NCBI GenBank assembly: GCA_963728355.1
Contig: CAVSJQ010000001.1
Coordinates: forward strand, 496,001-560,000
Origin: Sva-07 sp963728355
Lineage (GTDB): Bacteria; Actinomycetota; Acidimicrobiia; Acidimicrobiales; Ilumatobacteraceae
Direction of reading: 5' to 3'
DNA length: 64,000 bases
A program made the translations under genes and the position numbers. How positions within the stretch are numbered: the stretch's first letter is position 1; every line of letters begins with the position of its first letter. The notes beneath the pieces are model-generated. The model was not told the origin of the DNA. It was given only the letters and a program-made list of their open reading frames with translations, and searched no databases. This document shows, one piece after another, positions 52,639 through 60,356 of the stretch.

Positions 52639-53412
52639 TCAGGTGCGGGTGTAGCGCCAGACGGCGATGCCCCCGAACACCAGCGTGATGCCCACGCTCC
52701 ACAAAATCGACTGCACTGCGCTGGAAGCGACGGGCCCGCCGAGGGACAGATTCCGAGCGGCGTCTGCGGTGACCGAGACCGGGCTGTGCTCGGCGAACCC
52801 CTGCAGCCAACTCGGCATCGTGTCGACGGGGACGAACACGCTGCTCGCGAACACCAGCGGGAAGATCGCGACGAAACCGGCCGACTGCGCCGCTTCGGCG
52901 CCGCCCGCCAGGAAGGCGATGGCGGCAAAGACCCAGCTGAGCGCATATCCGAATCCGAGGATCAGCGCGATGGCGAAGGCCGCCGCAACCACGCCGTTCT
53001 GAAAGGAGAAGCCGACGACGTAGCCGACGGTGATCATCAGCGCCAGGATGACGGAATTGCGGACGAGGTCGGCGAGCGTCCTCCCGGTCAGCACCGCCGA
53101 TCGGCTCATCGGCATCGATCGGAACCGGTCCATCACGCCGCGTTGCAGGTCCTCCGCGAGTCCGACCGCCGTTTGGCTGGCCCGGAATGCCACCGACTGC
53201 ACGAGGATGCCGGGCAGGAGATAGTCGACGTAGTCGACCCCGGGCGGCAGCGACGATTCGATCGCGCCGCCGAACACGTACACGAACAGCAGCACGAACA
53301 TCACCGGCTGGATCGTGGAGAACAGCAACAGGTCCGGTTGGCGGACGAAGTGCCACAGGTTCCGGCGCGTGACCGCCGTCGTGTCGGTGACGCTCTGTGC
53401 AAGATCGACCAT
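52639..53412 (-). CDS. ABC-2 type exporter permease (DrrB-like)
   Basis: Membrane half of a drug/lipid exporter: 257 residues with six predicted helices and the family motif RSMPMSRSAVLTGRTLADLVRNS in the first cytosolic loop. The start is coupled to the ATPase gene (ATGA overlap at 53409-53412). Substrate unknown; DrrAB-type systems export hydrophobic compounds such as antibiotics or lipids. Confidence 0.88.
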   Translation of the reverse strand: MVDLAQSVTDTTAVTRRNLWHFVRQPDLLLFSTIQPVMFVLLFVYVFGGAIESSLPPGVDYVDYLLPGILVQSVAFRASQTAVGLAEDLQRGVMDRFRSMPMSRSAVLTGRTLADLVRNSVILALMITVGYVVGFSFQNGVVAAAFAIALILGFGYALSWVFAAIAFLAGGAEAAQSAGFVAIFPLVFASSVFVPVDTMPSWLQGFAEHSPVSVTADAARNLSLGGPVASSAVQSILWSVGITLVFGGIAVWRYTRT

Positions 53413-54464
53413 CAGTGATCCTCCTCGTCGTGCTGGTCGTCGTCGTGCTGGCCGTCGTCCCGGCCTGCGGCGTCCGGCGTGTCGCCCGTGAGCTGGAGGA
53501 ACACGTCGTCGAGATCGGGACCGCGCACACCGACCGATCGCACCTCGACATCCACACCGGCGAGTGCGTCGGCGACGTGCGAGAGCCGAACGAGCGCATC
53601 GCTGCCGGCATCGATGGTCCAGCGATCGTCGTCGTGTTCCTCGGCATCGTCGATACCGACGTCCTCGAGCGCACTGCGGATGCGCCGACGCCGCTCGTCC
53701 TCGTCGCCCTCCGGAACGAGCCGGAGGTACAGCACCAGCCCGCCGGCACGCCCCTTGAGTTCGTCCGCCGTGCCCGTCGCGATGACACGACCGTGGTCCA
53801 TCACGGCGATGCGATCGGCGAGCGCATCGGCCTCCTCCAGATACTGGGTCGTCAACAGGACGGTGGCGCCGTCGGCAGCGAGCTCCCGGATCACCTCCCA
53901 GATCGTGCGGCGACTGCGCAGGTCGAGTCCGGTGGTGGGTTCGTCGAGGAACAGCAGTCGCGGATCGGTGAGCAGCGCGGACGCGAGGTCGAGGCGCCGG
54001 CGCATCCCGCCGGAGTAGGTCTTCGCCTGGCGATCGCCTGCTTCCGCGAGATCGAAGCGAGCCAGTAATTCGTCGGCGCGGCTCGACGCATCCGATCTCG
54101 ACAGGCCGAACAGCTCGCCGAACAGCGTCAGATTCTGCCGTCCTGTCAGGAGCTCGTCGACGGCCGCGTACTGGCCGGCCAGTGCGATCGCACGGCGCAC
54201 GTCGTCGGCCTCCGCGACCACGTCGTGACCGAACACTGCAGCCGTCCCCTCGGTGGGTCGCTGGAGCGTGGAGAGCACCTTGACCGCCGTGGTCTTGCCC
54301 GACCCGTTGGGACCGAGCAGCCCGAGGATCTCGCCGGTACGCATCTGCAGGTCGAACCCGTCGAGCGCCCTCGTCTCGCCGAACACGACATGGACACCTT
54401 GCATGTCGACGGCGAGATCAACGTCGGTGGTCGGGAGATTCTCCTCTGCGGACTTCTGCAGCAT
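53412..54464 (-). CDS. ABC exporter ATP-binding protein (DrrA-like)
   Basis: A 350-residue ATPase. Walker A GPNGSGKTTAV, Q-loop ALAGQYAAVDELL, signature YSGGMRRRLDLAS, Walker B LLFLDEPTTGLD and His switch TTQYLEEAD are all intact. The C-terminal accessory region (about residues 235-325) is the DrrA-type regulatory domain. The tail DGQHDDDQHDEEDH is striking in its His/Asp content, a possible metal-binding end. Confidence 0.9.
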   Translation of the reverse strand: MLQKSAEENLPTTDVDLAVDMQGVHVVFGETRALDGFDLQMRTGEILGLLGPNGSGKTTAVKVLSTLQRPTEGTAAVFGHDVVAEADDVRRAIALAGQYAAVDELLTGRQNLTLFGELFGLSRSDASSRADELLARFDLAEAGDRQAKTYSGGMRRRLDLASALLTDPRLLFLDEPTTGLDLRSRRTIWEVIRELAADGATVLLTTQYLEEADALADRIAVMDHGRVIATGTADELKGRAGGLVLYLRLVPEGDEDERRRRIRSALEDVGIDDAEEHDDDRWTIDAGSDALVRLSHVADALAGVDVEVRSVGVRGPDLDDVFLQLTGDTPDAAGRDDGQHDDDQHDEEDH

Positions 54465-54562
54465 TCATCCGGTCGTACCCGCAGGCTGCGGTCTCGAACC
54501 TTTCCAATCGCGATCCGGGGTGCAACGATTGCTGACCACAGAGTCGCGACATCGGAGGATGC

Positions 54563-55429
54563 ATGCCGGAGATGCCGGAGATCCAGGCGCACGCAGAGCG
54601 CCTGACCGACCAGTTCGCCGGGCGCGTCCTGGCCGGCTTCACACCGTTCAACTTCACGGCGCTCAAGACCGCGGTCCCCGCTCCGTCGGAGGCCTTCGGC
54701 CGACCACTGCTCGAGGTCGACCGGCGCGGTAAGTACCTGCTGCTGCGGTTCGAGCCCGTCACCTTCGTCGTCCACCTCATGCAGGGCGGCCGCCTCGTAC
54801 TCGACACGAAACGCTCAGTGAAACCCCGAGGCGGCCAGGCACGGTTCGTCTTCGAGCCGACCGAACTCGACGACGGATCAATCGACGACACTGCGCTGTT
54901 GCTCACCGAACAGGGCAAGGAGCGACGCGCCGGCGTCTGGTGCGTGCCGACGGACGCCGCCCTCCGCTCGCCACCGCTCGACAAGCTTGGGCCCGAGGCT
55001 GCCGACATCACCGCCGACCAACTCGCTGAACTGTTCGCGGCCACCTCGATGCGGGTGCACGGCTTCCTGCGCGACCAACGGATGATCGCTGGGGTCGGCC
55101 GCCGGCTCGCGAACGAGATCTGCCACCGAGCCCGCATCTCGCCGTTCGCGAACACCCGAAGGCTGGGCGCCGCCGGTGCCGTTGACGTCGCCGCTGCGAT
55201 CTCGTCGTGCATCGCCGAGGGGCTGGAGTACGAGCGGACACGCCCCGACATGAGTTCGTCGAAGGAGCGTCCGAGCGCGATGCACAGCCGCACCGGCGAC
55301 CCGTGCCCAGTCTGTGGCGATGCCGTGCGGGCGGTCGAGTACTCCGGCTACACCGTGAACTACTGCCCGAACTGCCAGACGGGCGGCAAGGTCCTGGCCG
55401 ACAACACCACCAGCAAATTTCTGAAGTAG
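54563..55429 (+). CDS. Fpg/Nei family DNA glycosylase
   Basis: Removes oxidised bases from DNA and nicks the strand. The 288-residue protein begins MPEMPEIQ, giving the catalytic Pro2 and Glu3 of the family, followed by the helix-two-turn-helix region RMIAGVGRRLANEICHRARISPF and a C-terminal zinc finger CPVCGDAVRAVEYSGYTVNYCPNCQ. The finger keeps four Cys, but the Arg usually seen before the last pair (R-x-T-x-x-CP) is not found; the position reads SGYTVNYCP. A distinct actinobacterial subgroup is likely. An SD-like GGAGG lies 6 nt before the ATG. Confidence 0.9.
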   Translation: MPEMPEIQAHAERLTDQFAGRVLAGFTPFNFTALKTAVPAPSEAFGRPLLEVDRRGKYLLLRFEPVTFVVHLMQGGRLVLDTKRSVKPRGGQARFVFEPTELDDGSIDDTALLLTEQGKERRAGVWCVPTDAALRSPPLDKLGPEAADITADQLAELFAATSMRVHGFLRDQRMIAGVGRRLANEICHRARISPFANTRRLGAAGAVDVAAAISSCIAEGLEYERTRPDMSSSKERPSAMHSRTGDPCPVCGDAVRAVEYSGYTVNYCPNCQTGGKVLADNTTSKFLK

Positions 55430-55440
55430 CTCCGGGCGAA

Positions 55441-55446
55441 TACGCT
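55441..55446 (+). promoter_or_regulatory. Candidate leaderless -10 box of deoD
   Basis: TACGCT ends 7 nt before the ATG at 55454. Confidence 0.5.
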
Positions 55447-55453
55447 CGCGTTC

Positions 55454-56170
55454 ATGCCGATCCATCTGCGAGCCGAGCCCGGTGACTACGCCCCCAACGT
55501 GCTGTGCCCGGGCGATCCGCTCCGAGCGCAGTACATCGCCGAGACGTTCTTCGATCCCGGCGCCCGACAGGTGAACGCCGAACGCGGGATGCTCGGCTAC
55601 ACGGGCACGTTCGACGGCGAGCCGATCAGCGTGCAGTCGACCGGGATGGGTTGCCCGAGCGCCGGCATCGTGTTCGAGGAACTGATCATGCTCGGTGCGA
55701 CGCGGCTCGTGCGCGTCGGCACCTGTGGCGGCCTCGGCGACGGCATGGCGATGGGCGACACCGTGGTCGGATTGGCCGCCTCGAGCGACGACTCGACACC
55801 GTTCCGCTACGCCGCGATGGACGGGTTCGCTCCGAGCGCCACGTTCTCGCTGGTCGAGACCGCCGCCCGGCTCTCTCGCGAAGCGTCGGCCGGCGCGGTG
55901 CACGTCGGACCGATCGTGACGTCCGGGTTGTTCTACGATCCCGACCCCACCACGTTCGCTCGCTGGAAGCGTCTCGGCCACATCGGCGTCGAGATGGAGG
56001 CGGCCATGATGTACACGATCGCCGCCGTCAAGGGCGTCGAAGCGCTGGCGATCATGACCGTCAGTGACCTCCTCGGCGAGAGCGGCGACACGGTGCGGAT
56101 CAGCGACGAGGAACTCAGGGCGGGTGTCGATCAGATGATGCGCATTTCCTGCGCGGTCGCCGTGTCATGA
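55454..56170 (+). CDS. deoD: Purine-nucleoside phosphorylase
   Basis: Cleaves purine nucleosides with phosphate to base and ribose 1-phosphate. The 238-residue protein is of the hexameric DeoD type: phosphate site GDPLRA at the N-terminus, STGMGCPSAGIVFEEL, RVGTCGGL and the sugar-binding VEMEAAMMYTIAA block. Catalytic Asp is in TVSDLL. The start has a TACGCT box 7 nt upstream. It ends before a perfect palindrome. Confidence 0.94.
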   Translation: MPIHLRAEPGDYAPNVLCPGDPLRAQYIAETFFDPGARQVNAERGMLGYTGTFDGEPISVQSTGMGCPSAGIVFEELIMLGATRLVRVGTCGGLGDGMAMGDTVVGLAASSDDSTPFRYAAMDGFAPSATFSLVETAARLSREASAGAVHVGPIVTSGLFYDPDPTTFARWKRLGHIGVEMEAAMMYTIAAVKGVEALAIMTVSDLLGESGDTVRISDEELRAGVDQMMRISCAVAVS

Positions 56171-56179
56171 TCAGCTGAA

Positions 56180-56195
56180 TCAGCAGATCTGCTGA
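56180..56195. promoter_or_regulatory. Perfect 16-nt palindrome between deoD and the META lipoprotein gene
   Basis: TCAGCAGATCTGCTGA reads the same on both strands and lies 9 nt after the deoD stop and 36 nt before the next ATG. Size, symmetry and position suggest an operator for a dimeric regulator; a small terminator hairpin is the alternative. Confidence 0.5.
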
Positions 56196-56231
56196 CGGAA
56201 CTTTTCCGATTCCAGGAGCGTCAGAACCACC

Positions 56232-57035
56232 ATGATCCCCCGCACCGCACTTGCCCTCCTCGCGCTGTCCGCCCTCGCTCTCGCGGCATGCGGCAGCGAC
56301 GACGACTCCCCTGCCGCCGACGACTCGTTGCCGGCGGTCGGTTCGGCTCCCGCCGCCGACGACCTGGCCGACCGGGCCTTCGAATCCACCGAGGTCACCG
56401 GCCACGAACTCGTCGCCGACACCGTTGTGGAGCTCGCGTTCACGACCGACAGCCTCTCGGCAAACGCCGGCTGCAACTCGATGAACGGTGGCTACTCGAT
56501 CACCGACGGCTCACTCGACGTCGGTGCGATGGCATCGACGATGATGGCCTGCCCCGACGAACTGATGGAACAGGACGCGTGGCTGAGCGAATTCCTGTCG
56601 AGCGGACCAGCGATCGCCCTCGACGACGACACCCTCACGTTGACCGGCGACGACGCCACGATCTCCTTCAGCGCCGTCCAGCCGGCGGAGCTGGAGGGCA
56701 CGACGTGGACCGTGACCGGCATCATCGCGAACGAAGCGGTCAGCACGGTGCCGATGGACGCCGAGGCGTCGATCACGATCACCGACGGACAAGCAGCGAT
56801 CCAGGCGGGGTGCAACTCCGGCTCGGCGAGTGTCGAGGTGGCCGAGACCACGATCACCTTCGGTCCGGTCGCGCTGACGAGGATGGCGTGCGCCGACGAG
56901 GCGGTCAATGAGCTCGAAGCCCACGTGCTCTCGGTGCTCGACGGCGAGGTGACCTACGAGATCGCCGGCGACCTGCTGGTCCTGCGCAACGAGGCCACCG
57001 ACGCACAACCCGGCCTCGAACTCACCGCCGGCTGA
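56232..57035 (+). CDS. META-domain lipoprotein (two META repeats)
   Basis: A 267-residue secreted lipoprotein. Signal peptide with lipobox ALAAC, an acidic/Ser/Ala spacer to about residue 50, then two META (HslJ-like) domains. The repeats align well: AGCNSMNGGYSITDGSLDVG and QAGCNSGSASVEVAETTITFGP, each followed by an MAC(P/A)D(E) element (TMMACPDELMEQD and RMACADEAVNELE). HslJ-type proteins are stress-linked envelope factors. The stop precedes a convergent malate dehydrogenase gene by 37 nt. Confidence 0.85.
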   Translation: MIPRTALALLALSALALAACGSDDDSPAADDSLPAVGSAPAADDLADRAFESTEVTGHELVADTVVELAFTTDSLSANAGCNSMNGGYSITDGSLDVGAMASTMMACPDELMEQDAWLSEFLSSGPAIALDDDTLTLTGDDATISFSAVQPAELEGTTWTVTGIIANEAVSTVPMDAEASITITDGQAAIQAGCNSGSASVEVAETTITFGPVALTRMACADEAVNELEAHVLSVLDGEVTYEIAGDLLVLRNEATDAQPGLELTAG

Positions 57036-57072
57036 CACGTCCCCGAGCGGCGGGTGCTCCCGTGCGGGCGAG

Positions 57073-58059
57073 TCAGATCAGGCCGAGTTCGGCGACGGCG
57101 TCGCGCTCGCTGACGAGTTCCGCGGCGCTGGCATCGATCTTGGCGCGGCTGAAGTCGTCGATCTCGAGGCCCTGCACGATCTCGTAGTCGCCGTCCTTGC
57201 ACACGCACGGGAACGACGAGATGATGCCCTCGGGCACCTCGTAGCTGCCGTCGCTGACGACCGACATCGACACCCAGTCGCCCTCGGGTGTCCCGAGAGT
57301 CCAGTCCCGGACGTGGTCGACGGCGGCCGATGCCGCCGACGCCGCCGACGACGATCCACGCGCATCGATGATCGCCGCGCCGCGCTTGGCGACGGTGGGG
57401 ATGTAGGTGTTCTCGTACCACTCGTGGTCGCCGACCGCGTCGTAGGCGCGCTGACCGTCGACCTCGCAGTGGAACAGATCCGGGTACTGCGTGGTGGAGT
57501 GATTGCCCCAGATCGTCATCTTCGTGATGTCGTTGACCGACGCATCGAGGCGATGGGCGAGCTGCGCTTTCGCCCGGTTGTGGTCGAGTCGGGTCATCGC
57601 GGTGAAGCGTCGAGGATCGAGGTCGGCAGCGTTGCGCTGTGCGATCAGGGCGTTGGTGTTCGCCGGGTTGCCGACAACGAGGATCTTCACGTCAGGGGTG
57701 GCCGATCGCGACAACGCTTCGCCCTGCGGCTTGAAGATCCCGCCGTTCGCCGACAGCAGGTCGGCGCGCTCCATACCGGCCTTGCGTGGCATCGATCCGA
57801 CGAGGATGGCGACATCTGCGTCGCCGAACGCCGTGTCCGGATCGTCGGTGCAGACGACGTCGGTGAGCAGCGGGAACGCGCAGTCGTCGAGTTCCATCCG
57901 CACACCTTCGAGCGCCCCGAGCGCCGGCGTGATCTCGAGCAACTGCAGCGCGATCGGCGTGTCCGGGCCGAGCATCGAACCCGAGGCGATACGGAAGAGA
58001 ATGCTGTAGCCGATCTGGCCTGCAGCTCCGGTGACGGCAACACGAACGGGAGTGGTCAT
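57073..58059 (-). CDS. mdh: Malate dehydrogenase
   Basis: Interconverts malate and oxaloacetate with NAD in the citric acid cycle. The 328-residue protein is of the cytosolic-type MDH group (MDH type 2 in bacteria): NAD loop VTGAAGQIGYSILFRIASG, substrate-binding GSMPRKAGMERADLL, the MTRLDHNRAKAQLA region and the active-site His in IWGNHSTTQYPDLF. It starts 6 nt after a TACGCT hexamer. A dispersed 31-nt inverted repeat lies 47 nt upstream of the -10 box region. Confidence 0.96.
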   Translation of the reverse strand: MTTPVRVAVTGAAGQIGYSILFRIASGSMLGPDTPIALQLLEITPALGALEGVRMELDDCAFPLLTDVVCTDDPDTAFGDADVAILVGSMPRKAGMERADLLSANGGIFKPQGEALSRSATPDVKILVVGNPANTNALIAQRNAADLDPRRFTAMTRLDHNRAKAQLAHRLDASVNDITKMTIWGNHSTTQYPDLFHCEVDGQRAYDAVGDHEWYENTYIPTVAKRGAAIIDARGSSSAASAASAAVDHVRDWTLGTPEGDWVSMSVVSDGSYEVPEGIISSFPCVCKDGDYEIVQGLEIDDFSRAKIDASAAELVSERDAVAELGLI

Positions 58060-58065
58060 GGTCCG

Positions 58066-58071
58066 AGCGTA
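58066..58071 (-). promoter_or_regulatory. Candidate leaderless -10 box of mdh
   Basis: On the minus strand TACGCT ends 6 nt before the ATG at 58059. Confidence 0.5.
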
Positions 58072-58105
58072 CGCCCGGCGCCGACCGCGGCCAAAGCCGC
58101 CCGAT

Positions 58106-58136
58106 GCGTCACATTGGGCCCGGCACGGTGTGACAG
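58106..58136 (-). repeat. 31-nt inverted repeat, copy 2
   Basis: GTCAC at 58108-58112 pairs with GTGAC at 58130-58134; the 18-nt stretch from the loop through the right arm is the same as in the copy at 14747-14777. On the minus strand it lies 19 nt beyond the stop of the acyltransferase gene and upstream of mdh. Confidence 0.75.
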
Positions 58137-58155
58137 TTGCGGTGTGTCGGTGACG

Positions 58156-60303
58156 TCAGGGTTGGGCGAGCACGCGGTCGATGACGTCGACGTAGAAGTT
58201 CTGACCCGACTGGGTGAGGTGGATACCGTCGTCGTAGAAGCATCGCCCCTCGCAGCTCGCCGACAGCACCTCCCAGTCGACGACCGTCACGTTGGAATGC
58301 GTGGCGGGGGCGGCGCGGAGCTTCGCGTTGTTGTCGGCGATCCAGGACCGGTCGGCCTTGCCGGTCAGCAGCAGCACGACCGGAACATCGGCCACCGTGG
58401 CCAGCATCGCATCGAGGGTCTCCTGGCTGAATCCGCCGTTCGTGCCGAGGTGGACCACGACCACCGATCCGAACGTGCCGTTGTCCTTGAGCGTCTGCAT
58501 CGTCGGGATGAACGCCTTCATCTGACGGCTCTGCAGCGCATCGACCTGAAATCCGCGCGCCTGCAGCTCCTCGGCCGCTCCGAGCATGACCGAGTCGCCC
58601 AGCGCAACGAGTGGGAAGCCCGACGCCGCGGGAGGAATGGCCAGCGGCGTGAGGCCGTCGAGGGCGGACACGACCCCGAGTTGCGCCACGGGTGCCGGCG
58701 GCGCGGTCGTGGGCGCAGCGGTGGTCGGCGGTGCAGTGGTCGGCGGCGCCGTCGTGGGCGCAGCGGTCGTCGCCGTCGGATCGAGGACGGGCGCGACCGA
58801 GCCGCCCGGATCGAGTTCGGCGTCGACGACCTCGACCGCCGTCGTGAGGGGTGGTGCGGTGGTCGTCGTCGACGTCGTGCTGGTCGTCGTGGTCGACGCG
58901 ACCGGGATGTCGTCGACCGCGAGCAGGTCGGTGGTGAACTCGCCGCCGGCGTCGAGCGCCTGGGCGATCTCGTTCTGCTCGAGCGGTGCGGTCAGCAGGG
59001 CGGCGCCGACGAACAGCCCGACAACCGCCGCCATCGCCACGGCTCCGGTCGCCACGACCTTGGGACCTCGTCGTGCGCCGGCGAAGATCCCCCGCCACCT
59101 GACGGAGAACCGTCCTTGACGGATCGGTGTCTCCACCAGGCGATAGGACGCTTCGGTCACCGCGGCGGTCAGCAGCAGCGCGAAGACGAACTGGCCGAAG
59201 GTGAGCTTGTTGCCCGCCACCCCGCGGATCATCTGGTAGATCGGCCAGTGGTACAGGTAGAGCCCGTAGGAGCGGGTACCCACCCAGCGGAAGAACGGAT
59301 TGCCGAGGAGGCGATTGGCGTGCGCGCCCCGATGGGTGACCGCCGCGATGATCGACAGGGTGGCGAGCCCGGCGAGGAACATCCCGCCCCGGAAGAGGAA
59401 GGCGTCGGCGCCGCTCGGCGTGACGAGATACATCGTCCAGCACAGCCATCCGAAGCCGACGATCGCGATCAGCGCCAGCACGTCGAACAGCCGGCCCTTC
59501 GAACGCAGCGGCCCACGCACGATTGCCAGCGGACGCCAGACCATCGCGAACGCCGCACCGAGCAGGATCCCGCTGAGGCGGCTGATGGTTCCCAGGTACA
59601 GCGTGTCGATCTTGGCGATCGGTCGATCACCCAACCACCAGTAGGCGTCGGGGGTCACGTTCGGCTCGCCGATCGGACCGGGGTAGTACAGCAGAGCGAC
59701 TGCAACGGTGATCACCGCCGCCGCCGCGAACAGCCATCGGCTGACCGAGGCGACCTGGCGGGTGCCGTTGCGACCGAGCAGGAAGATCATCACGACCGGC
59801 CAGAACAGGTAGAACTGCTCCTCGACCGCGAGACTCCACAGGTGCCGCAGCGGCGCGAAGTCGCCGGCGGCGGTGTAGCCGAGCCCCTCCCAGATCTGGT
59901 ACCAGTTCGAGACGTAGAAGAACCCGGCGATCACATCGCCGCGCAGCGCGCCGAGTGCCTCCTTCTTGAAGATGGCCGTCCAGACGGTGACGAAGAACAT
60001 CATCGTGAACAGCGCGGGGAGCAGACGCCGGGCGCGGCGCATCCAGAAGTGGCGCAACGAGATCCGGTAGGTCCGCTCGCGTTCGGAGATCAGCAGCAGC
60101 GTGATCAGATAGCCCGAGATCACGAAGAACATCTCGACACCGAGAAACCCGCCGGGCAGCCAGTCGCTGTTGGCGTGGTACACCATCACGGCCACCACGG
60201 CGAGTGCGCGCATCCCGTCGAGCCCCGGCAGATACGGGACCCGACTGATGTGGGCGCGGTCGTCGGGAACCGGTTCCACCCGGGGTGGGGCGAGTGTGGA
60301 CAT
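58156..60303 (-). CDS. Membrane acyltransferase with C-terminal SGNH domain, copy 1
   Basis: Adds acyl groups to cell-surface sugars. The 715-residue protein has the acyltransferase-3 domain (residues about 20-390): VPYLPGLDGMRALAVVAVMVYH, GVEMFFVISGYLITLLL and RRARRLLPALF, with about ten helices. A Thr/Pro linker (VASTTTTSTTSTTTTAPPL) leads to an extracytoplasmic SGNH esterase-like domain from about residue 580: VALGDSVMLGAAEELQARGF, the Asn of HLGTNGGF and the DDGIHLTQSGQNFY dyad. OafA-type enzymes work this way. A paralogue follows upstream, 53 nt away. Confidence 0.9.
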   Translation of the reverse strand: MSTLAPPRVEPVPDDRAHISRVPYLPGLDGMRALAVVAVMVYHANSDWLPGGFLGVEMFFVISGYLITLLLISERERTYRISLRHFWMRRARRLLPALFTMMFFVTVWTAIFKKEALGALRGDVIAGFFYVSNWYQIWEGLGYTAAGDFAPLRHLWSLAVEEQFYLFWPVVMIFLLGRNGTRQVASVSRWLFAAAAVITVAVALLYYPGPIGEPNVTPDAYWWLGDRPIAKIDTLYLGTISRLSGILLGAAFAMVWRPLAIVRGPLRSKGRLFDVLALIAIVGFGWLCWTMYLVTPSGADAFLFRGGMFLAGLATLSIIAAVTHRGAHANRLLGNPFFRWVGTRSYGLYLYHWPIYQMIRGVAGNKLTFGQFVFALLLTAAVTEASYRLVETPIRQGRFSVRWRGIFAGARRGPKVVATGAVAMAAVVGLFVGAALLTAPLEQNEIAQALDAGGEFTTDLLAVDDIPVASTTTTSTTSTTTTAPPLTTAVEVVDAELDPGGSVAPVLDPTATTAAPTTAPPTTAPPTTAAPTTAPPAPVAQLGVVSALDGLTPLAIPPAASGFPLVALGDSVMLGAAEELQARGFQVDALQSRQMKAFIPTMQTLKDNGTFGSVVVVHLGTNGGFSQETLDAMLATVADVPVVLLLTGKADRSWIADNNAKLRAAPATHSNVTVVDWEVLSASCEGRCFYDDGIHLTQSGQNFYVDVIDRVLAQP

Positions 60304-60356
60304 GGGGGATCCAGTATCGCCGAGCGGGTCACGCCGACGACGTCATGTCGGCGATC

